Assembly: GCA_018398765.1 (NCBI GenBank)
Contig: JAHBMJ010000962.1
Coordinates: 58,322-111,261, forward strand
DNA from: Chromera velia
Taxonomy: Eukaryota; Sar; Chromeraceae
DNA: 52,940 nucleotides
Reading direction: 5' to 3'
The notes beneath the pieces are model-generated. The model did not search any database. It saw nothing but the letters and a program-made list of their open reading frames with translations, and was not told the origin of the DNA. Below, in pieces: positions 23,832 through 34,992 of the stretch (positions are counted from its first letter, which is position 1; the number at the start of each line of letters is the position of its first letter). Made by a program: the position numbers and the translations under genes.

Positions 23832-25795
23832 GTGTGTGTGTGTGTGTGTTTCTGTTGCAGGACCCCTTTCGCCACGTAGTAGACGTTGTCTGTGTCGGCT
23901 TCCTGTTCAGCAGCTTCAAGCACGAGAGTCTTCCGAGAGACAACAAGAAGCACACGTACCTGCAGAAACCACAAGCTCCCCAGGAGGACTGCACCTACGA
24001 TCCCAATCTGAAGAGGACGCTGCAGTTCACACTCCCTGACGCTGCTGTCTCCAGGATTCGCCAACGTCCGTCTCTCCTGTCTTTCTGTCCTTGTGTGTGC
24101 ACATGTCGCTGTCCTCAAAAGGCGGATCTTTCGAAATTTGTCTGCTGAAATCTCTTCCTCTTGCATTCCTCCATTGTTTGCTTCTGCTGCGGTTTCCCTT
24201 TATGGCTGTATTCTGGCTCCGGGGTTTGCTTGTATAATGCAGAGGGGAACCTTGAGCTGCGGTGCATCAGACTGACGACTAAACCCGACAGTGCAGTGAG
24301 CCGTGCCCATGTCTGGCCTTTGGACACAGTCGTCAGAAACCAAGTCAGCACGCCTGGCCTGCTTGTCCTCCGCCTGTCTCCCTCTCTCATTGCCTTCCTG
24401 CCAACAATTTTCCTTCTGGACTTGAGCCTGGTGCAGGTTTTTCTTTTGTCTTTTCTGGTCTTTTGCTCTTTGAAGAAGCTCGGCTGGCGCTTGATTGAAG
24501 CAAGGCTTCCCTCCGGGTGTCAGAAGTGCGGCACCATGTGGACTTTGTCAGACAGCCTTCCTTCCTTCCTTCCTGCGATGCAGATAAGACGCTGTTCGCG
24601 TTCACAGATGCCTGTCTCGTTTGAATCGGTTCCCTCTCTTTGGTTTTGACTTTGTGCAGGACGGTCTTCGACCTCAAGAGCACCATCTGAAGCGCCAGAG
24701 ACTGAGGGAAGAAGGAAAAGACGGAAGGCTGCTGAATGCCCGAATGGCCAGAGAACCCCAAACCAGACGGGACGAGCCTGCAGACTGCTCACCCCCTTTC
24801 CTGGGTGCTGGTCCGGGGACTGAGAGGATTATGAGAACTTTCTCGGTCAGCCTTATGGTGGACTCTTCTCCTGTGTTTGGGTCTTTGTTGGTGTCTTCCT
24901 GGTGCTCTGCTTTCGTCTCCTGTTCTGGCGTCTGCCGCTTTTAGCCACAAAGATCTGGGTTCTTTCTCAAGGGCTTATTAGATAGAAGAGTAGCCTTTCC
25001 AACTGCTGCCCGCGCAGTCTTCCGTCGTGTCTCAGTCCACCCGAGGTTTATGCGATCGGAGATGAGGTTTCACCCTGGAGTAAATAAATGGTCTATAAAA
25101 AAATTGGACTTCGATTCATCTACTTTCCCACTTGATCAGCTAGTACACCACCTGCGGATTTCGGCGTTTGCGTTTTTGCTTCCTGGATTCTCTTCCGCCT
25201 TTCTTTTTTTTTCATATCGTCAGATGAAGTTTTTGACTTTCACCATCTTGCATGCATTTATTCCTTGCTCTTTCTTTTCGTTCTTCCCACATGCAGATAG
25301 AGGCTTTCGATTCCCGATACTCCTACGTGTTCGCCCTGGTGCGGGTGACGGAGGTTCCCTTTGAACGAATTTACACTCGAATCGTTCAAGAGGACAAGGC
25401 ACGCTCGAAACCATCGCAGCAGATGCAGCTGCAGGCATTGGTTGCAAAATCAAAGAGCTGGGTGAGTTACGCCACGCCACACTCTCATGTTGTCTCCCTT
25501 TGAGTGCTCTTTGATTTTCTTTGTCTTGATCCCTTCCCCCCCCATCTGCCTTTCCTGAGTCGAACTGGGGGCCTTGCATGGTCCCTGTACCTACGCAGAC
25601 AGGCGTGCCGTTTGGGACTCTGAGAAATCGATTGATAAATCAACTTATTTCTTTCTTTCGTTTATCCTGCGAAGTTCTGCTGGCGGCGACACAAGAAAGA
25701 GAATTGGTTGCCCGTGCTCAAAGAATGCATGGTGGGTTTTTTTGCGTGCACAGACACTGAATGTGTGTGTGTGTGTGTATGTGTATGTATGTGTA

Positions 25796-25841
<46 letters not shown>

Positions 25842-26676
25842 CAGATCGAAGGAAGAGTCCGGACCATGCTCGGAGGACAGCAGGGCGGAGACGAGATCCA
25901 GTTGAATCCTGGTTTGACCTCCGTCCCCATTTCAATTCGGAACAACGTGGGCGAGAAAATGAACATGCCCTTCAGGGGCAAAAACTGCATGTCAGCTCCG
26001 TGGCATCCTATCATGCTGTGCGATTTTGCTCAATTTCCCCTCGCTTCTCCTTCAGCAGGGTTCCAAAAAAAGGGTATTAGCAGAGCATTCTTGTGCACAA
26101 ATCGTGCAACATGGGTTTCTCTTCTACAAGCGGGCAGAAGGTCATGTTTCTTGTCACCTTGTAGTCGTTCGTCCCTTTTCTGCCCGGCAAGTGAGTTTGT
26201 TTTGATGCTTCAGCTTTTGCTCACGATCCCCCACCTGTCTGTGCCTGCATTCATGTGCATGCAGCCATGTGGAGTGTTGTGATCTCAAAGAGTGGCTGCA
26301 GATGCGAGAGAAGATGAGGTAGGTGTGTACGCGTGTGGTGGAAAGAAAGAAGGGGCAGATGAACAGAGACACGGGAGCGCGATCAACGGAGCGAGAAGAG
26401 CGAGGAGAACGAAAAACCGAAAGAAAGTCTTGTAGCATTGATTTCGACTCGCTCTTCCCTCTCTCCCGCCCCTTCTTGCTCTCGTGTGTTGGCATGGGTG
26501 AGGCCGAATGCCTTTTTCTTGCAAGATTGGAGGTCTTCGCCGTGTAGATGTTTGAGTACTCCCGTCAATTCACCACCTCCCCCACTTCTTCAGGCCGCAG
26601 CTCTCTGTATTGCGCCCCTTTCTGCCATGGCTGTACCACATGGAAGTGTTGCATGGGCCACGGGTACACAAGTGGG

Positions 26677-26723
<47 letters not shown>

Positions 26724-28250
26724 ATGTGTGATCATCTACCCTGTTGGATTTTTTTCTCGTCTTTCTGCAGGGGTGGAACCGCTCTTACTCGCAGCAAACA
26801 AGGTCTCATGAGGCACTTCACGTGAGTCCTCGTCTCTTCCATTCTCTCCCGTATGTTTCTTCCTATGCGTCTTTTCTTCACGGATATTCCTTTTGAACAA
26901 CTCATTCCTTATCTCGGCGAATAACTGCTCTCCTCGCCGTTCACCCCATCCCTTGTTTCTCCACGGATACCCAAGCAGGCCTTTTTCTTTGCCGTCCTGG
27001 TTCCTGTGGTTCTCCAAAGCAGACATTGGATTTAAAGAGAAGGAACAATGCGAAGGGCTGCCTTTCATATTTCACAGTGGAGAGACGGGAATGGTATTTT
27101 TTTCATAAATGCTGGAGTAATTCTGTGCTTATCTTTTTGTCGGCACTCGTTGTGCAGAACCGGGTGTAGAGGGACTTGCGATGTGATGGGATGCGGCAGG
27201 CCTCTCAGCCTGGCCGAGATTGAGATTGACCAGTTTCTTCAGCGTACAGTTCTCAAGGACCCCATGTCAAGCGGCTTTCAGAAGGTAGGCTTCTTCCTTT
27301 CTTCCTTTCGTCCCTACCTTTCTTCCTTTCTTCCTTTTCAAAGTGACTTTGTGCCTCTGAAAGACAAAGTGGCAATAAAGCTTTTCTTTCGACACGAGAA
27401 TCTGTCACAGCATGAGTGAGCCCCTTCACATGCCACAAACCTCTACTTTCCGTGATTGTGTCTTGCGACTCTTTTACTTTTACTCCTCTTCGTGTCCATT
27501 TTTCCTTCCTCCCTCTGCTCCTCTTCGTTGTTCATGCAGATCCAGTTCCGCCCGAGGCCCGACCCCGACCCTCAGTTCTCCGACGAGTACGAGTGGGCCC
27601 TCACCGATCCTGTCGCCTCCACTAGCACCGGACTGACAGAGGAACAGATCGAAAAAATCAAAAAATCCAAATACCCCCAAGCGTCCAAGCAGCTCCTCTT
27701 GGAGACGGACCCCATGACCCTCGAACCGGACGAGGACGATGACATTGCGGTCATGTTCCAGAGACTCAGCATCCCAACCAACCTGCGCGTACAGCAGCAA
27801 ATTCCGCAACGTCCCCCCCCCATGAGACCACTACCGCCTGTTCCCGGAGTCGGGGCACAAATGGCCGCTATGAACACCTTCCCAGTCGGTCTGTATCCTC
27901 TGCAACCCCCCTCGTACGGTATGCAGGTCTTTGGGGGTCAGTTACAGCTGCCCCCGTATGCACAGCAGGTCGCCCAAAGGGGACCACCCTCTCAGATGTT
28001 CCAAGCTCATGCCGGAAGGGGACAGACTGCACATATCCAGCGGGGCCGCGGGGGCGGAGGGGCGGGGTTCGGCCCTCAGCGTCCTAAGCAAGTGCCAAAG
28101 GCAAAAGGGAAGGCGAAGGCGGCCGGTCCCCGTGCGATGGTAGGGGTTCCACCGCCACGGGGCCCCCAGCGCCCCGCTCCGCCCCGGCCACCGGTACAGC
28201 TGGCTCAAGTAGGAGGGGATGCTGGAGAGCCAATCGTGATTGATGACTGA
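16207..28250 (+). CDS. SIZ/PIAS-type SUMO E3 ligase with repeated N-terminal domain
   Basis: Nineteen exons chain without a phase conflict: 16207-16619, 16776-17218, 17629-18573, 18913-19023, 19246-20133, 20490-20621, 21003-22645, 22946-23026, 23215-23442, 23861-24065, 24243-24343, 24660-24845, 25297-25461, 25675-25731, 25845-25990, 26265-26318, 26771-26821, 27158-27284, 27540-28250 (6,687 nt, about 2,228 residues). Residues 1-1525 are built from copies of an unfamiliar domain with Ser/Ala/Pro linkers. Residues 1553-1630 hold CKICG ... CYRCRF, as in plant SIZ PHD modules. DPFRHV, RTLQFTLPD and RYSYVFALVRV mark a PINIT-like region (about 1630-1850). MPFRGKNCIHVECCDLKEWL, then CDVMGC and EIEIDQFL, form the SP-RING that recruits the SUMO E2. 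The protein ends EPIVIDD, a SUMO-interacting motif. It would transfer SUMO in the nucleus. A fusion of two genes cannot be excluded, but phase continuity argues against it. Confidence 0.82.
17629..22645 (+). other. Repeated-domain exons of the SUMO-ligase gene
   Basis: Exons at 17629, 19246 and 21003 each open with the same pattern: an Ala-Val/Leu start, a Pro-rich turn (DPPVAP, HPPVAP), a helix with L-x5-FQ or LQ, then a hydrophobic strand closing in VCQF (RHWLVCQF, EYVVCQF, KVQIVCQF). A second helix (CVLDLLRRAREQAAGW and equivalents) and a low-complexity linker follow. Exons 4 (18913-19023) and 6 (20490-20621) are short spacers between copies. Exons 1 and 2 contain weaker copies. Exons 3, 4, 5 and 6 all start and end in phase 1. 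I do not recognise the domain. Confidence 0.65.
23718..23850. repeat. TG repeat at a 3' splice site
   Basis: About 130 bp of TG units ending ten bases before the acceptor CAG at 23858-23860 of exon 10 of the SUMO-ligase gene. Confidence 0.95.
25761..25841. repeat. TG repeat at a 3' splice site
   Basis: About 80 bp of TG/TATG units running directly into the acceptor GCAG at 25841-25844 of exon 15 of the same gene. Confidence 0.95.
26674..26730. repeat. TG repeat in an intron
   Basis: About 55 bp of TG units about 40 bases upstream of the acceptor at 26767-26770 of exon 17 of the same gene. Confidence 0.95.
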
Positions 28251-29609
28251 TCGATGGTTAAAATCGAAGAAGGAAGATACTCTGGAACCTAAAGAACACA
28301 AAAACAGCAAAGAGAATATTTTTAGACATGTTTACAGTGACATACAGTCAAATTGAGTGGACTTTCATTTTTTTTCTTATTTTTTTTAGTGTCAAAATTC
28401 AATCCAAATTATATCGAATCTTATTGATCATATATTTGATTGGTTAATTGATTGATTGATATTTCAACTTAAAATTATACTTCACATTAATTATAATTCT
28501 TGACGTTTACCACCAATTAAGAAGCTAGTCAGTTTTTAAAGACGCAAAGCATCAAAGTCATAGCTTCATTTGACGGCCTTCACGGCCGATAGCGCGTCAA
28601 AGCGATGGCTTCCGGGGCTGCGGCTCTGACCAAATATATATATACAGGATTTTTGACCTCCCAGCCCTGAACTTAACTACCACTTGAAAGTTTAAGCCGC
28701 ATTTTTGGATAAGCTTGGAAGTTCGCGCCGCAGGCGCAGATCATTTATGGTGTCTTAAAAACTAGCTTAAAAACCAAAGCTGCATATCTGAACAGTATCT
28801 TGACCGTCTACGCCACAGGCGTGGACGGTGTCTTGAAAAACGATGCCGTAGATAGAGATCATCTTGACTATATTTTTTTAAGTGGCACTTAGGTTCAGGG
28901 AGGTTGGATTTTTTAAAAATCTAAAATTTTTTAAGCTAGACCATTGATTATTACTCTAGCCTAGTGATAAACCCTAGGATAAACTTGAATTAACCGGTTA
29001 CAAAAAGAGGGGACTTACTAAACTATGTTAACCTAGCTTAAACCCTGGCTTATAAGGTTTAACACTAAACCAACAACACGTTACGCTAGACGCTACGGTC
29101 CCTACCTCCATGCACATATGCCTTCTATCTCATATGTACCACCATCACAGAACCTAGTATCGCTCTAACGAAACCTAAAACCTAGCCTAAAACTATCCAA
29201 AACATTGAAATAGAATGAAGAAAAACATATTCAGAAAACATTCAATGGACCAGCTAGGTTATATATGCGATATCAATTTTACTGCTGAGTCTTGCTCTGC
29301 CAGTACTTAAAGGAATGCAAGGCGTGGTGTATCCTCATACGCTCACACGATGTCATGAGCAAAGAGGAAACGTGGAGATGGGAAAGGTGAGAAGGCATCC
29401 AAAAGGTTTCCGCAAACCAGGAATAGAGAGACAAAAAGAACGAATGTCAGGCTCCTTTCCGTAGTGCCATAATTTGCCTCTCGAGATTCTCCTGCCCAGA
29501 AACACATGCAGCAACTCGCAAAGCTGCAAACATCAATACGATTGTTAGCGACGGCTCAGTAGTTCTTCCACTTCACATAGAAGGCCGTGAAACGAAGACA
29601 TACACACAC

Positions 29610-29656
<47 letters not shown>

Positions 29657-30674
29657 AACGAACAAAGACGTGCATGGGCACGAGGCCTGAAAGAAACATG
29701 CCCTCGCCTCTAGTTTCACCTCCCGACAGGATTTCACATGATTACTGAATTCACATGCCTTTTCCTGCTGCTGGCACAAGAGATGAAGTCACGCGTGACC
29801 TACTCCTGCTCCCCCGCAAAACAACAAAAGAAAGGAGAGACAGAACGTTGCACCTGAGACATGCAGATCATGTCAGGCTCCGTTTCAACACATGGCAGGC
29901 AAGCACTCTCTGTACATACAAGACGAACAGACTCAGCCTGTCTGTCTATGCAAGGCAACTTTCCCAAGTTTGCTTCAATTTATCATGACAAACAGGTGAT
30001 ATTAATATGACTTCTTTTTTCCAGATACACAGATAGAGCGACGGGGAGACAGTGACTTAAGGAGCCTCTTCAGCCCCCTACATGCTCCCCTCACCCCCCC
30101 AAGTCTTCATAAACAAATTCTCTGACGCGTCTAAGGAGGGCAGGAGCGGCTGCGCTCATGTCTCCCCTGTCTCTTAGAGATAAGAGGAGCGGTGAGTGTC
30201 CCGCTCTCATGCTGCCCCCTCTGTCGTCTTTCTTTTTCTTGTGCGGCTGCCAGGGACTCCAGGGCTGCCCTGTAGCCTGCTTCCACACTGCTGCCACAGC
30301 TCAAAATCAAGCCGAGGCCCGCAATCTCGAGCTCTCGGCTCGTAGTGCAAATGCCGCACTTTCTCTGCAGCTAGGCATAGAAATGCACAAACGCTTTTCG
30401 CGCCCTCATGAAGGATGCATACAAGTGAGAGGGCATATTGTAACGATCGCTGTAGTGACTATCGCTTTGCATGAAGTGCTAGACTGTGTGCAGAGAGCGA
30501 AAGATCTTCGCCTTCTTTGCCTTGCATGCCCCATGCAGCCACTGCACGCAATAACTCCCCCCCCTCCTCCCCTAGCAGAGTGTGAGTGAGGGAAAATAGA
30601 TCGTATTTAAAGGGAACTCCCCAATCGTCTGCTCTGTTCGGTGTGTCCAGCATTTTGTTCCACCGCTCGATTAA
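28251..30674. other. Intergenic region, AT-rich with hairpins
   Basis: The 3' flanks of two convergent genes. No convincing exon. Short GC-rich palindromes stand out in AT-rich DNA (GCGCCGCAGGCGC near 28722, and CGTCTACGCCACAGGCGTGG near 28808), as well as GATT runs near 28445. A CA repeat lies at 29600-29658. Confidence 0.6.
29600..29658. repeat. CA microsatellite
   Basis: CA units with occasional TA interruptions over about 58 bp in intergenic DNA. Confidence 0.95.
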
Positions 30675-33600
30675 TTAGGTCACTGCCCCCGTATTCGTCT
30701 GCCAGGAGGGACAGCAGGGAAGAGATCGGAGGGCACGGAGGCTGCGGACAGTGACGGCGGAGACGGCTTCTGTGAGAACATCAGAAGGAGGTTCGAGGGA
30801 GGGGAAGTGTTTTCCGAGGGTCTCAATCAGTGAGGCACTGATCTCATCCACCGTGTCTCTCTCTTCCTACGAGTCCCCTCTGGGACCGCAGTCATTGAAA
30901 TTCTGAAAACTTACGAGGTCTTTGAATATTGAGGTAGGGGGCGAGGCAACCATCGACAGCCTCCACCGCTCTATGAGAAGCAGCAAAATCTTTTTTGCAT
31001 CCGGAGGGACAAATGTCATGATAACTTGATTTGACGGCCAGATGGAGACAGATTCAGGCTTTACCTCTTCCCCGTCTTCACTCACGTCTCTCTGTATAAT
31101 GGGCCAAAAGAAGCACTCAGCAGAAATGGGCACTCTGGGCACTCTGGAAAAGACCCACTCCACCACAAAAACTATGCCCGACCCTGTCGCCTCTTGCAAA
31201 ACTCTTGTAGTGAGGGTGCGCAACGGTGAAGGACGCATGTCCAAATCCCAGAACGACTGTAATCAGTCGACCCTCCCCGCCCTGGCCGCAATGCCGTATA
31301 AACCCGCCGACATGGGTAGAGGCTGTGCACTCTCTGACACCATCCATCTGACCACCCAAAAATGCCCCATCCTCAGGGCGGTCTCGGCATATTCAGAGTC
31401 CCATGGAAAGGGAACGGTTCGACGGAGGGGGCGAGGGGGCAGCACAGAGGTTTCCCTCCCCTGCTTCCCCCCCCCCGCACCCTCACTCACATGAGTAGAG
31501 GGCAGCTTTGAGCCTTCCAGACGGGCCCATTTCAAGATATTCAACCTGCCAACCTGGCAGACAAACTTATATACACTCTGCCATGCCGCCCAAGGCTCCT
31601 CATCTTCCTCTTCCTCCTCCTCCCCCTGTTCCCCCTCTCCCTCTTCTTCCTGTTCCTCCTCCCCCCCTCCCTCATTCTCATTCTCGTCCTCTAGATCCCC
31701 TTCATCAACCTCTCCCTCCCCCCCTCCTCCCTCCTCCTCTGCCCTATCCAGAGGCTCTCCCTGCCCAGCCGCACCGGCGGCACCTCCCCCCCTATCTCAC
31801 CCCCCAGGACCCTCTCCCAGCAGTCCCCCTCCCCCTGCTACCGCCTCCCTTTCACCCTGAGGGGGTAGGTTCTCCCCCGTCCCAGGTGCCGGGGCCCTGC
31901 GGGGCCCCTCCCTACCCCTGCCCACCTGCGGGCAGATACAGACACACAATAAAGAGACCCAGAGGGCAAACAAGGGTGACAGCATCTGCCACCCCGTGGG
32001 CGTCAATCTTTCCAGGTAGCAGACCCCCCGTGTGTACATGCATCAAGCGTGTACATTAATCGGTCGACCTCTAGGTCGACCTCAACATGCTAGGAAAGGA
32101 ATGGGAGGTGACATGAAAAGCCGTGCATGCACCTAGATGCAATGTATAGAAAGAAACTTACATTCCCAAAGAATTTAAAAACGAAGAAGAGAAAAACAGA
32201 TTTTTATTAGCGATTCATTCAAACGCTGTTTTGGGTCAACTTCAGACGGGGTCTTCAGGAAAAAGAAAAAATGAAAAAGCAGATGACAAAAAATTACCGG
32301 CAGAGCGTTTGACCGCGACAAAAACGAAATGCAAAACAGCCAATCACAAAAAACTTATCAAAATAACAAATGCACCCATGATCTGACTACACTATAACAG
32401 CAACCAACAAATGATACTTGCATGCCAGACTTTTTGTAAGACCTTTCTTTCTCTTCACAGATAGTCATTCAACCGCACGTAAATATAAAAAAAAAATCAC
32501 CTTCGGTCTCTTGAAGAAACAAGTCCCGGAGCTGCCCCTCCTCAAGCGCCTTCAGTTCTTCAAACTGGCCTAGCTCGGTCAGCTTGTTAATGACAAAGTC
32601 CAACATTAGGCAGCCTCGCCTGACAAGAAAGGTGAGCAAACTTAGGGACAGAACCGCCTTCCTACCCACAAGAAACTCTTCCCAGTCGTGATAGCCTACC
32701 GAGAGGCCGACCGACAGGAGCTAACACACCGATTTTTTCGAATTTTCTGACTGAAGCGCACAGAAGACGAGTGGAGCCCACCCCTTCATTTTCTTTCTGT
32801 CCTTCGGCCACCAATTGGGGGACCATTTCTTTTTCTTTTTCATTTCTTTCGACAGCGATTCCTCATCCGCCATCACTTTCAACAACAACCCCGGCTCTGC
32901 GCGCAGGAGAAATCGTAGGACCGGAATACTTACACCAAGCAGAGCACAGCACAGCATCCCCTCCCGCGAACTCCGGTTGCAGGCAGCACGCCAGAGTGAA
33001 TCGATCTGCACTGGAGCCGCTTTCTCTGCATAACTCATATAATCAAAAGAAAGGCCGTCATCGAACGGCAGGTACCACTCCTTCTCCCATGGGTCTTGAC
33101 GTGGAAAATCTAGCCACAGGCTCTATTCGTCATCCCTTCCCTCCCCCTCCACTTCTGTCTGGCCCCCAGTGGGTGCCACAGAATCCTCTCCCGGCTGGCT
33201 GGGTGGGGTGGGGCACGGTGGGACATTCTGGGTGAGTTTTCAGTCACTGGGAAAGTGAGAGAGGAGACGGAAGACGAGAGAGGCGTCGTCACATGCATTG
33301 ACACGCCCTGCAAATCAAAAATTGTGGGGAGTTGGCAGGAATTTCAAAGCCCTCCCCTCTTTTTCTGTTTTCGTTGTTGTCGAAGTGAGCCCTCTCACCC
33401 TTTATACGAAGAGAGTCGGCCGACAAAAGCAGTGAAGGGGACTTAAATATCACGTCAACGGTTGTAAGTCTGCTGCTCTCTGCATCAGTGAAGCGCTTGC
33501 AGACAGAGTGAAAGAGGAGACTCCGGTACCATTCCAGCAGAGGCTGCAGCACGTCTGTGAACAGAGGCGGGTGGGAACAGAAGACCTCCTCAAAACAGAG

Positions 33601-33693
33601 AAGGGAACTCCCATTCAGACTCTGTGTGAGAACAGGCTGACACGGCCCTCTGCTCGGTTTGCCCTCTGAACTTGGTCCACTCTTCATACTCAT
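30675..33693 (-). CDS. Hypothetical protein with acidic tract
   Basis: Exons on the minus strand: 33693-33399, 33109-32752, 32619-32501 (these three chain in phase), then an acidic exon ending at 31491 whose start is unresolved, 31256-30915 and 30866-30675 (stop TAA). The N-terminal part is helical (FTDVLQPLLEWYRSLLF). Exon 2 starts DFPRQDPWEKEWYLPFDDGL and contains a KKKKKW basic patch. The acidic exon has long Glu runs before EPWAAWQSVYKFVCQVG. The last exon gives a helical C-terminus (DEISASLIETLGKHFPSLEP). Its frame reaches a TGA at 31799-31797, so its 5' splice site needs transcript data. No family recognised. The gene lies tail to tail with the SUMO-ligase gene and head to tail with the RNF213-like gene. 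Confidence 0.55.
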
Positions 33694-34992
33694 GCCAGAG
33701 CGGATTGGTACGTACCGCTTTTATCAAATAGAGCTGGGCAGTCCAATTCAGGTTTTCCCGCCCAAAAGTCAGACGAATGGCATGCGTGCGTCAGCTCTGT
33801 TGACAACTTGGCAACGCAGGCGAAGACCAGGAAAAGACTTCATTATAGGGGGCACGTAAAGTCGTGTTCCAAGCGACCCTCCTTGCGCAACGTGCTGGAG
33901 ACGGAAGGTCTCCTTGCACTCGCTCAGTCTGCTTAATTAATTTGTACAAACTGAGTGAGGATTATTCTCTTTGAATTGGAATACAGGATCAGAACACCCG
34001 CATACAATATTATATAATCAGTATTGTGCTTTGCGGAAAGGGACAGGCCCGGATATCATACAATTTATATACAGCAGTGTTAGCTGCAGTGACGCACGAT
34101 TCAGGATGATTAAAGTGGGGAGAACAAAAGATTCAAGTAGTCTGATCGAGTTAAAAAAAAAAAAAAATGGGAATGAGGAACTTACACGAGAGTGGGAGCG
34201 CATTGCACGCCAAAGTGGTTCTAAGTCTAGGTAGTACACACCAATAGAGTTTATTCCAGATGTTATTAGTACCAATATTAGTACCAAGTATTACCAAGTA
34301 TCAAACTTTGAAAGCAAAATCAAATCCCTGAAATGATAGTAAGACTCAGGTCAGCGTTGATTATGACTCGAACTTATATATATGAGGTTCGAAACTTCAA
34401 ATCATGTAGCTATGTTATAGCATTAACTTATCATTTTAAAGCACGTTTACTCAGGCTAGTAGTTCCAGCCTAAAATTTTTTATTTCATATTGATTTTATA
34501 TGCATTCAGTTCAGTCTAGAAGTTTAGTTTCGAAACTTAGGCTCTCCATTTACTCCCAATCTCCATCAGTGTCCCTTGGTACCTGAATTACTTATGTTAT
34601 TGTATGTTATTAATTCTGGTATATGTGGAGAAACGATCCCAGTGTACATAGTGGCATGCAATAGGAACCAAAACGATAAAAAGTATATAATTGCTGATGG
34701 TCAGTTGCTGCTGTCATAAATTTTTGCCGTGTTTCCCCGGAAAGCCTGAAATCCACACAAACAAACAACATATCTATGAACTAGTCTCACTCTAATCTTT
34801 TTTGAGAAGAACAGAGTCTATGTACTGCTAAAATGCGGGACGACGAGTCCCTGACAAAAAACGAATGCCGACGTGCCTCAGTGAGTCAGTCAGAATTGTT
34901 CACCAAAAAATGCAGGTCGTGGGAACAGTCTAAATGGAGCTGTCACGCACGTCTTCTTGCCCGCTGGCAACCGTAACTAACGAACAACACCG
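33694..34992. other. Intergenic, no feature seen
   Basis: AT-rich DNA between two minus-strand genes, with an A-run at 34154. Neither strand shows a frame with splice signals that I would trust. Confidence 0.6.

Noticed and set aside
26593-26664. Possible SP-RING exon with TWKCCMGH
   Set aside because: Tempting W-x-C motif, but the required frame conflicts with the preceding exon phase and its use leads to a stop in the exon at 27158; direct joining of 26318 to 26771 keeps phase.
31508-32059. Plus-strand proline-rich ORF
   Set aside because: It is the antisense of the acidic exon, which continues in phase into clear minus-strand exons.
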